From Treponema denticola (GTDB lineage: Bacteria > Spirochaetota > Spirochaetia > Treponematales > Breznakiellaceae), in the NCBI GenBank assembly GCA_020719845.1, contig DYPP01000001.1:39509-103508 (forward strand): a stretch of DNA of 64,000 bases, in the 5' to 3' direction. The translations under genes and the position numbers were made by a program. The notes beneath the pieces were generated by a model. That model worked only from the letters and a program-made list of their open reading frames with translations. It did no database searches and was not told the DNA's origin. Below are positions 35,390 through 42,580 of the stretch, piece by piece. Position 1 is the first letter of the stretch; every line of letters starts with the position of its first letter.

Positions 35390-36069
35390 CCCCGGGATTC
35401 CAGGGCCAGGGCGGTCTCGACGGCGCTTTCGACCAGCCGCTCCGTCGCCAGAGGCAACAGCAGCACGAATTTCCGCAGCCCCTTTTTGCCGAGGCGGGCG
35501 CGGTAGGCTTCTTCGGCGCTTTCCCAAATTTCAAATATCCGGGGCAGAAAAGACAGCATCAGGGCAATGCTCAAAGAAATTCCCGGCGCGTCAAGCCGTT
35601 TTGCCCATGCGGAAGCCCAACCGGCGCGCCGCCCTCGGACCAGCAGGCGCAGTGGCTCCTGGATTGCCTTTTCGACGCGGGCCAGGGAATCCCGAACCTG
35701 GCCGGTGGTGGTAACGGCAAAGAACAAGGCTCCCCCGGCAAAGGCGACCAGGACCGCCCCGGCGTAGCGCAAGCCTTCGGCCAAACCGGCGGGATCATAG
35801 GCCAGGGGAATGAACCTTACCGTCCGCAACAGGACCGCGCAGGATACGGTCCAGACCAACGGCCCGCTGCCGGCCAGGAGTCCGGCCGGTTTTATGCCTG
35901 CGGCGATCGCCCCGGAAAGGACCAGGACGACGCCCGGAACCAGGGCCAAGGGGCCGTAGACGAAGGGCGCCGCCGACAGCGTCAGGTACGCCAGGAGCTT
36001 CAGCGCCGGCGGAAGCGCATGGATCGGTGAAGTTCTTGCTTGATAAGAAAAGGGCGTTATCCGAGCCAT
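35329..36069 (-). CDS. bioN: ECF transporter T component, probably BioN
   Basis: 246 residues from ATG 36069. There are about four to five membrane helices and two C-terminal coupling motifs of the Ala-Arg type, recognisable as RARLGKKGLR and ALESRGHAE. Those contact the ECF ATPase. It overlaps the ATPase gene by 13 bases and follows bioY in the same transcript, so it should be the energising T subunit of a biotin importer. Its 3' end overlaps the plus-strand ABC gene. Confidence 0.85.
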   Translation of the reverse strand: MARITPFSYQARTSPIHALPPALKLLAYLTLSAAPFVYGPLALVPGVVLVLSGAIAAGIKPAGLLAGSGPLVWTVSCAVLLRTVRFIPLAYDPAGLAEGLRYAGAVLVAFAGGALFFAVTTTGQVRDSLARVEKAIQEPLRLLVRGRRAGWASAWAKRLDAPGISLSIALMLSFLPRIFEIWESAEEAYRARLGKKGLRKFVLLLPLATERLVESAVETALALESRGHAERAANRRASSSACAREE

Positions 36070-36815
36070 GTGCAATCCCGCACGCCGGCGTAGCAGCGGC
36101 GCGGGTCCCGGACGCCGTAGACGGGATCCAGACGATTCAGCACGGTTTCCGGATCGCCCTGATCCCGGACCGATCCCTGATGCAGAATCACCAAATTGTC
36201 CGCGAAGGCCAGGACCTTCTCCAGCTCGTGGGTGAGCACCACCACGGTTTTGCCGGAGGATTTCAACTGTTTCACCAGGTCCAAGACCTGAACGACCCCC
36301 GGCCAATCCAGGTTGGCGAAGGGTTCGTCCATGATCACCGCCTCGCAGCCCATGGCCAGAATCCCCGCCACCGCCAGGCGCCGTTTTTCACCCCCCGAGA
36401 GTCGTCGGGGATGCCGAAGCCGTTTTTCGGTCAAGCCCAGGCTGCGCAGCGCCGTTTCGACCCGGTCCCGCACTTCAGCCGGGGACAAGCCCAGATTTTT
36501 GGGGCCGAAGGCGACCTCTTCCTCCACGGTTTCGCCGATGATCTGGGCATCCGCATCCTGAAACACCAAGCCGACCGCCCGTCTGACGGCGGAAAGATCG
36601 TTCTGGATATCCCGGCCGTAAAAAAGGATCCGCCCCGCGCTGGATTCGGTCAAACCGACCAGAAGGCGCATCAGCTGGGTTTTTCCGGAGCCGTTGGACC
36701 CGGCGATCACCAGGCAGACGCCGGCGGGGATATCCAGGTTGATGCCCGTCAGCGCTCTGGTGCCGTCGGGGAAAACCTTGTCCAGGTCCTGGACGCGGAA
36801 CAAAAGCTTAGCCAT
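36057..36815 (-). CDS. bioM: ECF transporter ATPase, probably BioM
   Basis: 252 residues. Walker A GSNGSGKTQLM, Q loop VFQDADAQIIG (the DxxxQ form of ECF ATPases), signature LSGGEKRRLAVAG, Walker B AVIMDEPFANLD, and switch His in LTHELEKV. EcfA family. Only one ATPase gene is present, as is usual for BioMNY. It overlaps bioY by 8 bases. Confidence 0.9.
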   Translation of the reverse strand: MAKLLFRVQDLDKVFPDGTRALTGINLDIPAGVCLVIAGSNGSGKTQLMRLLVGLTESSAGRILFYGRDIQNDLSAVRRAVGLVFQDADAQIIGETVEEEVAFGPKNLGLSPAEVRDRVETALRSLGLTEKRLRHPRRLSGGEKRRLAVAGILAMGCEAVIMDEPFANLDWPGVVQVLDLVKQLKSSGKTVVVLTHELEKVLAFADNLVILHQGSVRDQGDPETVLNRLDPVYGVRDPRRCYAGVRDCTWLG

Positions 36816-37362
36816 GCAGGTGGTCTGCGGTCACCCGTCGCAGCCGACGGGCCACGACTACCGCCAAAAATCCCTTGGCCAGGTCGCCGGGAAGAAAGGG
36901 TAGGGCTCCGACGGTAAGGGTTTTAAGCCAATCTATCCCCAGCACCGCCTGTAGCCTGATCAATCCGGGAATATAGATGGACAGCAAACCGATAAAAGCC
37001 GCCAGGGCTAGTCGCTGGTACGACGTGGCGCGATCGGCCCGGAGTTTTCCGGCTACCAGACCCGCAGCGAAGGCTCCGGCCAGATAGCCGACAAGGTAGC
37101 CCCCGGTGGGTCCCAGCAGATGGGCGACCCCGCCGGAAGCTCCGGAAAAAACCGGCGCCCCCAAGCTGCCTACCAGCAGATAGAGGGCTACCGCCGCGCC
37201 GCCGCGCACGGGCCCCAGTACCATACCGGCCAGCAGGGCAAAGAAATTCTGCAGCACCAGGGGAACCGGCGAAAAGGGGAGGGGCACCGCGATGAAGGTG
37301 CCCGCCGCGATCAGGGCGGCAAACAATGCGGTCAGGGCGGTATTCACCAGTTTTATCGACAT
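36808..37362 (-). CDS. bioY: Biotin transporter substrate-binding protein BioY
   Basis: 184 residues, five to six membrane helices. The BioY hallmarks VPLVLQNFFALLAGMVLGP and GPTGGYLVGYLAGAF are present. BioY binds biotin with high affinity and with BioM and BioN forms an ECF importer. GGAG precedes ATG 37362. It is downstream of a broken biotin ligase gene in the same transcript. Confidence 0.93.
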   Translation of the reverse strand: MSIKLVNTALTALFAALIAAGTFIAVPLPFSPVPLVLQNFFALLAGMVLGPVRGGAAVALYLLVGSLGAPVFSGASGGVAHLLGPTGGYLVGYLAGAFAAGLVAGKLRADRATSYQRLALAAFIGLLSIYIPGLIRLQAVLGIDWLKTLTVGALPFLPGDLAKGFLAVVVARRLRRVTADHLHG

Positions 37363-37376
37363 CAGTAGACTCCTGT

Positions 37377-38055
37377 TCAGGGTATGAAGATCAGCGAGGC
37401 CGCCCCGGGTGCGTAGCGCCGAGGCCCCTGAGGTTCGTCCAGGACCGCCCGGCCCCGGGCGTCGATCCCCAGGAAGCGTCCGACCCGGCGTGCCCGTCCC
37501 GGGTCCGGATCTTGAACGGATCCGTGCCGCGGATCGAGGACCGCAACCCGGCGCTGTCGGCCTTCAGCCAGCTGGTTCCAGAGGGCCGCCAGTTCCCGGG
37601 GGCCGGCTTTTTCATTTTCCAGAATTTACCGTTCCTTTAGAACCGCGTTCAAAAGGTCCCGGCGGGAAATCCTGCGGTCGGCCAGGGCGGAACAGGCTCC
37701 CGCCTCCGGGGCGTGGACCTCGTTGTTGACGTTGATGCCCACGCCGAGGGTCAGCCAGGTCAGGCGGTCGCCTTCCGCCCGCAGTTCGGACAGAACCCCG
37801 GCCACCTTCCGCCCCTGGACGTAGACGTCGTTCGGCCAGCGCAGCCGGGCCGCGGTGCCGGTCAGGGCGCCGACAGCCGTCTTCACCGCCGCTCAACGCA
37901 TAACCGGCGCGGCGCAGCGCTTCTACGGCCTTCCAGATCGCGACCCGGGAGATTTTTGCTTCCGCCGCCAGAACTTCCCCGGAAACCGGTTTTCCCGGAG
38001 CGTACCGCAGGCGGGCGAGGATGGCTGCTTTGGTGGAAATTGTACCGTTAACCAA
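37377..38055 (-). pseudogene. birA: Decayed biotin protein ligase/repressor gene
   Basis: Three parts of BirA are readable. From TTG 38055 a winged-helix domain runs about 55 codons (KISRVAIWKAVEALRRAGYAL). Around 37885-37900 the match jumps, in another frame, to AVKTAVGALTG...LRWPNDVYVQGRKVAGVLSEL. About 100 codons are missing there, including the biotinyl-AMP GRGRRGR loop. That second frame then meets an in-frame TAA at 37626-37628, after which the C-terminal SH3-like domain continues in the same frame (VGRFLGIDARGRAVL) to TGA at 37377. Deletion, frameshift and stop together rule out a working ligase. The HTH part could still be made with a meaningless tail. Confidence 0.85.
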
Positions 38056-38073
38056 TATTTAAGTATGGTTGAC
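38047..38073. promoter_or_regulatory. Possible BirA-type operator at the birA start
   Basis: GTTAACC (38047-38053) and GGTTGAC (38067-38073) are an inverted repeat with one mismatch, 13 bases apart. The BirA consensus is TTGTAAACC, 14-15 bases, GGTTTACAA, so each half matches about 6 of 9 and the spacing is one short. It overlaps the birA start codon and the lnt end. Confidence 0.25.
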
Positions 38074-39694
38074 GCAATCCGTGTCGCTTGTCAAGGCGGG
38101 TAAGGGAGCGGACGCCCCGGAGCAGGTACAGGAGGCCCAAGAGCGCCAGCAGGGCGGGAAACCAGTCCCCCAGGAGCGCGTAGGCGGTGGGAATCTGCGC
38201 CGCCTGGATGGGTACGACCGCAGCCAGGTATTCTTCGGAAAAGAGGGGCGCCGACGCGATGACCCGACCTTCGGCGTCGATCACGGCGGTGACGCCGCCG
38301 TTGGTGGCCCGCACCAGCACGCGACGGTTTTCCACCGTTCGGAACCGGGCGGCGGCCAGGTGCTGGGTTTCCGCGGAGACGGTACGGGACCAGGAATCGT
38401 TGGTGATATTGATCAGTATATCCGCTCCGCGTCGGAAGAAACCGGCGCAGACCGACGCAAAGGCGTCTTCAAAACAGATGGGCACGCCAAAACGGAGCGG
38501 ACGCCCCGAAGGTGTCGGCGTTTCCATGACCGTGGCTTCGGTTCCCGCGGTCCAACCCCCATCCAGGCCCACCACGTTCTTCATGAAACTGCGCATCCAG
38601 GCGTATTCCCAGAAAGGAATGCCTTCGGCAAAGGGCACCAGCTGACGTTTGGCGTAGGTGAAGGGAACCGAAGCGTCCGGATTGATCAGGATCGCCGCGT
38701 TGGAAGCGTCATAGGTGTCCCAGTCCAGCACGATCGGCGCACCGGTCAAAAGGGGTACGCCGAGTTGCGCAAGAAAGGGTATGAGCGGATCCTGGGCCGG
38801 ATTTTTCCGGAAAAAGGGGAGATAATCCTCAAAAGGTCTTCGCAGGACGGTTTCGGACCAGACGATCAGGGCCGGTCGGTCAAATCCGGGCGTGTTTTCC
38901 GGCGCGGACGGCTTTTCAAGGGGAAATTCGGTCCATCCACGCCGGCTGAGTCGGATGAGCGTGCGCAGGGTATCCAGTTCGCCCAATTCCCAGGAGTCGG
39001 CGTTGTGCTGGATGAGCAGCATCGGCACGCGGTCGATGACCGGCGTCGGGTTGGACAGGCGGTAGCCGCCGTAGGCGTTGAACCAGATAAAAATAGCCAA
39101 AAATACGACGCTGCCGCGGACAAATGCCGTCCGGGTCCAGCGGACGGACCAACCCGCGCGCCGGAAGGCCGAGGTGCCGCCGGCCAGGAGGGCGGAGGAC
39201 AGGGCGAGCATGAAGCTCAGCCCGTACACGCCCAGGCTGTCGGCGATCTGGATCATCAACGGCCGGTCGTTGACCGCGTAGGCGATCAAACCCCAAGGAT
39301 AACCCAGAAAACCGATCGATTTTTGCCATTCCCACACCGTCCAGACCAGGGCGATCAGAAAGGGCCGCAGCGCGGTGTTGCGCTCCAAACCAGCCCGGCG
39401 GATGAAGCCGGCCACCAGGATGTGCAGAAACCCGTAAGCCACGCTGGTGGCTCCGATGGTCCAGACGGCGTAATCTTCAAAAAAATAGAGCCAATAACTG
39501 GTGGCGGCGTGGGAAAAAACGCCGAAAACGAAGCCCAGCAGGGCGGACGCGGCGTAGGATTTGGTCCGGGTCAGCGCGAAAAAATAGGGTGCCAGACAAA
39601 AAAAACCGATCCACGCGGTACCGTAGGGCGCAATTTCATTAGGAAGGGACAGGGCAAAAAGCAGGACCGAAGCGAGGGTGGCGATAAAAAGCAT
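38048..39694 (-). CDS. lnt: Apolipoprotein N-acyltransferase
   Basis: 548 residues. About six to seven N-terminal membrane helices (PYGTAWIGFFCLAPYFFAL, LGYPWGLIAYA) precede a nitrilase-type domain. The catalytic triad is visible: Glu in IVWSETVLRRP, Lys in KRQLVPFAEG and Cys in GVPICFEDAF. It adds the third acyl chain to lipoproteins in the inner membrane, in keeping with the lipoproteins in this window. The stop overlaps the birA start by 8 bases, so it may head the biotin-uptake transcript. AGGG lies five bases before the ATG. Confidence 0.95.
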   Translation of the reverse strand: MLFIATLASVLLFALSLPNEIAPYGTAWIGFFCLAPYFFALTRTKSYAASALLGFVFGVFSHAATSYWLYFFEDYAVWTIGATSVAYGFLHILVAGFIRRAGLERNTALRPFLIALVWTVWEWQKSIGFLGYPWGLIAYAVNDRPLMIQIADSLGVYGLSFMLALSSALLAGGTSAFRRAGWSVRWTRTAFVRGSVVFLAIFIWFNAYGGYRLSNPTPVIDRVPMLLIQHNADSWELGELDTLRTLIRLSRRGWTEFPLEKPSAPENTPGFDRPALIVWSETVLRRPFEDYLPFFRKNPAQDPLIPFLAQLGVPLLTGAPIVLDWDTYDASNAAILINPDASVPFTYAKRQLVPFAEGIPFWEYAWMRSFMKNVVGLDGGWTAGTEATVMETPTPSGRPLRFGVPICFEDAFASVCAGFFRRGADILINITNDSWSRTVSAETQHLAAARFRTVENRRVLVRATNGGVTAVIDAEGRVIASAPLFSEEYLAAVVPIQAAQIPTAYALLGDWFPALLALLGLLYLLRGVRSLTRLDKRHGLRQPYLNIG

Positions 39695-39722
39695 GTTTTC
39701 CCTACCGCTAAAATAATTTTGA

Positions 39723-39751
39723 TTGAATAATAGCAGGTTTTCATTTATTAT
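39723..39751 (+). promoter_or_regulatory. Sigma-70 promoter for the GHMP kinase-surE pair
   Basis: TTGAAT (39723-39728), 17 bases, TATTAT (39746-39751); start codon 36 bases downstream with GGGAG before it. The surrounding 60 bases are AT-rich compared with the coding DNA. Confidence 0.6.
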
Positions 39752-39786
39752 GGAACCGAAAAAGAGTTACCCCGGGAGCGTGCTGT

Positions 39787-40944
39787 ATGAAGGATATCGG
39801 TTCCATCCATCGTGAAGAATACGAGGTCGACGCCGATCAATCCGAACCCGTCGTCATCGCCGAGGCGCCCGCCCGGATGCACCTGTTGGGCGAACACGGT
39901 GAAGCCGGCGCCGGCCTGCTCCTGTCCATGACCATCGATCGGCACGTGTGGATAGCCGCCAGCCTGCGTAAAGATAGTTCGCTCCGTTTTTTTGCCGCCG
40001 ATCTGGGGGAGCGCAAAAGGACCACCCTGCTGAATCTCAAATACAAGCGGGAAGATCGTTGGGCCAATTACATCAAGATGGTCATCCACGGCTTTGCCGA
40101 ACGGGACTATCCGGTCAAGGGGCTCAATTTTACGCTGATGGGCGATATTCCCCAACAGGTGGGCTTGGCGTCCTCCTCGGCCATCGAAGTGGCGGCGGCG
40201 GTCGCCCTCCGGGCGCTGCTGGACGCGGACCTGACGGATCAGGAGCTGTTGGATCTGCTTTCCGAGTCCTCCGCGGCTTTTTTCGGCCGGGATGAGCATC
40301 CGGTGGATCATCTGATTTCCCTGTTGTCCCAAAAGGGGAAATTCCTGCTGGTCGACGAGCTCTCCATGACCGCGCGTCCCATAAATATTCCCTTTGCCGA
40401 CTATCGGATCATCCTGACCGATTCCCGGGTACCCCGCTTCGGCGTGGAAGCCGAGTTGAAGCAACGCCGATCGGATATCCGCAAGGGGCTGGACCTGCTT
40501 TCCCACAAGCAGTCCGGAGCCTGCTTCCGGGATTACGCCGCCGAGGATCTGGTCGAATCCATGGGGGCTCTGCCCGAGCAGATCCGGCGCCGCAGCATGC
40601 ACGTGGTTGAAGAACTCCGTCGCGTGGCCGAAGCCGAAGAGATGCTGAAAAGGAACGATTTCAACGCTTTTGCCAAGTTGATCCTGCATTCCCACGAGAG
40701 TCTCCGGGACCTGTACGAAGTGTCCTGTCCGGAAATCGACTGGCTGATCAAGCGCGCCCAGGAAATCGACGGCGTGCTCTGTTCCCGCATGACCGGACAG
40801 GGGTTTGGCGGGTGCACCTATTCCATCATCGCCGAGGATGCGGTTGAAGAGTACAAGCGCCGTCTGGAAGACTACGAGCGGATCTTCGGCTTCAAGCCCC
40901 TGGTGTACGAAATTTCCGACGCTCCCGCGGCGCGGCGGATTTGA
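39787..40944 (+). CDS. Galactokinase-like GHMP kinase with altered sugar-binding signature
   Basis: 385 residues, the length of galactokinase. GHMP motif 2 is GLASSSAIEVAAA, motif 3 MTGQGFGGCTYSII, and the catalytic Asp lies in HPVDHLISLL. The galactokinase signature normally reads GEHTDYN; here it is LGEHGEAGAG (residues 34-43), so Asp becomes Glu39 and Tyr becomes Ala40. In human GALK1 the Glu, His and Asp of this loop bind galactose hydroxyls. The protein is clearly a sugar kinase of the GalK branch, but galactose may not be the substrate. It is 6 bases ahead of surE. Confidence 0.75.
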   Translation: MKDIGSIHREEYEVDADQSEPVVIAEAPARMHLLGEHGEAGAGLLLSMTIDRHVWIAASLRKDSSLRFFAADLGERKRTTLLNLKYKREDRWANYIKMVIHGFAERDYPVKGLNFTLMGDIPQQVGLASSSAIEVAAAVALRALLDADLTDQELLDLLSESSAAFFGRDEHPVDHLISLLSQKGKFLLVDELSMTARPINIPFADYRIILTDSRVPRFGVEAELKQRRSDIRKGLDLLSHKQSGACFRDYAAEDLVESMGALPEQIRRRSMHVVEELRRVAEAEEMLKRNDFNAFAKLILHSHESLRDLYEVSCPEIDWLIKRAQEIDGVLCSRMTGQGFGGCTYSIIAEDAVEEYKRRLEDYERIFGFKPLVYEISDAPAARRI

Positions 40945-40950
40945 GGCGGC

Positions 40951-41733
40951 ATGAAAATACTTCTGACCAATGACGATGGCGTCGATTGCGAAGGTCTGGT
41001 CCGTCTGGCGGCGGTGCTGCGGGCACGGGGCAAACACGACGTGTACGTACTGGCCCCGGACGGAAACCGTTCCGGCGTTTCCCATTCCATTACCCTGCGC
41101 GGGCCGATCCGGGTGGTGCGGCGGGATGAATACAGCTGGTCCTGTTCCGGGACCCCCGCGGACTGCGCCATCGTCGCTTCTTTGGGCGGACTACCCTTCA
41201 AGCCGGATCTGCTCCTGTCGGGCATCAACGTCGGACCCAACGTGGGGACGGACCTGATCTATTCGGGTACCGCCGCAGCGGCGCGCCAGGCCGCGCTGCA
41301 CGGGATTCCCGCCATCGCCCTATCCCTGGCCGGCTACGTCAGTCCCTTCCACTGGGATATGGCCACCGCTTTTGTCGCCGACCATCTGGAAGAATTTGCG
41401 GCCCTGTGGGTGGAGGACGTGTTCATCAACGTAAATATTCCCAACAACGCCTCGGGCCCCCTGGGCATCCGGCGGACTTTCCCCTCCAGACGGGTCTACA
41501 ACGATCGGCTGGCGGTCTACAAGGCGCCGGATGGCCATGAATACTGTTTTATCGACGGCGACGGCGACGGCATCGATACCGAAGGCGAAGCGGGTTCCGA
41601 CTGGGACGCCATCCTGCACGGCTACGCCGCGGTGAGCCCGGTTTTCATTCACCCCGTCGTCCGCCGCGACGTCAGCGGCGACGTGCCGGACCACGCCGCC
41701 GCGTCCCCCCGGCCGAAACGCCGGTCGTCCTAG
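40951..41733 (+). CDS. surE: 5'/3'-nucleotidase SurE
   Basis: 260 residues. The metal site is shown by MKILLTNDDG (Asp8, Asp9) and SGINVGPN; the substrate loop is SGVSHSIT. SurE removes phosphate from nucleoside monophosphates and short polyphosphates in the cytoplasm and is linked to stationary-phase survival. GAGGCGG precedes ATG 40951. The TAG stop lies inside the left arm of the second palindromic element. Confidence 0.95.
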   Translation: MKILLTNDDGVDCEGLVRLAAVLRARGKHDVYVLAPDGNRSGVSHSITLRGPIRVVRRDEYSWSCSGTPADCAIVASLGGLPFKPDLLLSGINVGPNVGTDLIYSGTAAAARQAALHGIPAIALSLAGYVSPFHWDMATAFVADHLEEFAALWVEDVFINVNIPNNASGPLGIRRTFPSRRVYNDRLAVYKAPDGHEYCFIDGDGDGIDTEGEAGSDWDAILHGYAAVSPVFIHPVVRRDVSGDVPDHAAASPRPKRRSS

Positions 41734-41890
41734 GAGCCTGTCGGACTGGTGGATTTTGGCAACCCAAGGGGCCCCCTTGGGTTGCCAAAATGCCGATGAA
41801 TTCGGCTCCTTTGGGAGTTTGCAAGGTAAAAATTGCGGCGAGCCGCAATTTTTTTAATTCAAAACGGACAAGTCCGACAAACTCCTAGGA
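41728..41890. repeat. Nested palindromic intergenic element, copy 2
   Basis: 163 bases. The ends (41728-41747 and 41871-41890) are a 20-bp inverted repeat with 18 matches, starting TCCTAGGAG and containing TGTCGGACT. Inside are a perfect 19-bp stem with a 1-nt loop (about 41752-41790) and a perfect 12-bp stem AAAAATTGCGGC/GCCGCAATTTTT followed by more T (about 41828-41855), a good terminator. The left arm contains the surE stop and the right arm supplies part of the AGGAGGT ribosome-binding site (41887-41893) of the next gene. Size and end sequence recall copy 1, but the interiors differ. Confidence 0.75.
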
Positions 41891-41899
41891 GGTAGCCCT

Positions 41900-42580
41900 A
41901 TGGCGGGAAGCCTGCGCGAAGGCATTCGCCTGTATCGCACCAAGCGGTGGGAACTGGCTTTGAGCGAACTGCTCCAGATCGACGCGGCCGAGATGGAAGA
42001 CGACGATACCGCCGATCTGGCTTACTATCTGGGCCTCTGCTATACCAAGCTGGAGCGCTTTGACGACGCCCTGCTCTACCTGGAACAAGTGGTCACCGCG
42101 GCGCCCGATCCCCTGCGTTCGTACCAATGCCGTCTGGCCCTGGCTTACGTGTACAGCATCACCGGACGGTCCAAATTGGCGGAATTCGAGTTGAATCATC
42201 TGATCGGCAAAGGTTTTGAATCGGTTCAGGTTTATTCCACCCTGGCCTACGCGGCGTGGGCGCAGAAAAAATACGATCCTTCCATTGATTATTATAAAAA
42301 AGCGCTCGGTTTGGACGATGCCAATCCTACCGCCCTCAATGGCTTGGGCTATGTGCTGGCGGATACGGAGAAGGATATCCGCAAGGCGGTGGCGCTCTGC
42401 AAAAAGGCGGTGGAGCAAAAACCCCAGAATCCGGCTTATCTTGATTCCCTGGGTTGGGCGCACTACAAGAACGGGGATCTGCTGGAAGCGCGCACCTGGC
42501 TGCGCCGCGCCCTTGACCTGGCGCCGCGGCAAGCGGACATCCGGCATCATATGCGGATCGTGGTCGGAGAAGGGGCGTGA
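41900..42580 (+). CDS. TPR-repeat protein
   Basis: 226 residues with no signal peptide. At least four TPR units are visible (ADLAYYLGLCYTKLERFDDA, YSTLAYAAWAQKKYDPSIDY, PTALNGLGYVLADTEKDIRKA, PAYLDSLGWAHYKNGDLLEA). Probably a cytoplasmic protein-protein adaptor. A perfect AGGAGGT lies six bases before ATG 41900 and overlaps the palindromic element. It overlaps the NHL protein gene at its stop, so the two products likely work together. Confidence 0.8.
   Translation: MAGSLREGIRLYRTKRWELALSELLQIDAAEMEDDDTADLAYYLGLCYTKLERFDDALLYLEQVVTAAPDPLRSYQCRLALAYVYSITGRSKLAEFELNHLIGKGFESVQVYSTLAYAAWAQKKYDPSIDYYKKALGLDDANPTALNGLGYVLADTEKDIRKAVALCKKAVEQKPQNPAYLDSLGWAHYKNGDLLEARTWLRRALDLAPRQADIRHHMRIVVGEGA

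Noticed and set aside
37612-38055. Programmed frameshift producing a functional BirA
   Set aside because: About 100 codons including the active-site loop are absent, and an additional stop lies downstream; no slippery sequence is evident at the joint.
38069-39730. A 553-codon open frame on the plus strand opposite lnt
   Set aside because: Lnt has its full catalytic triad; the antisense product is a low-complexity shadow.
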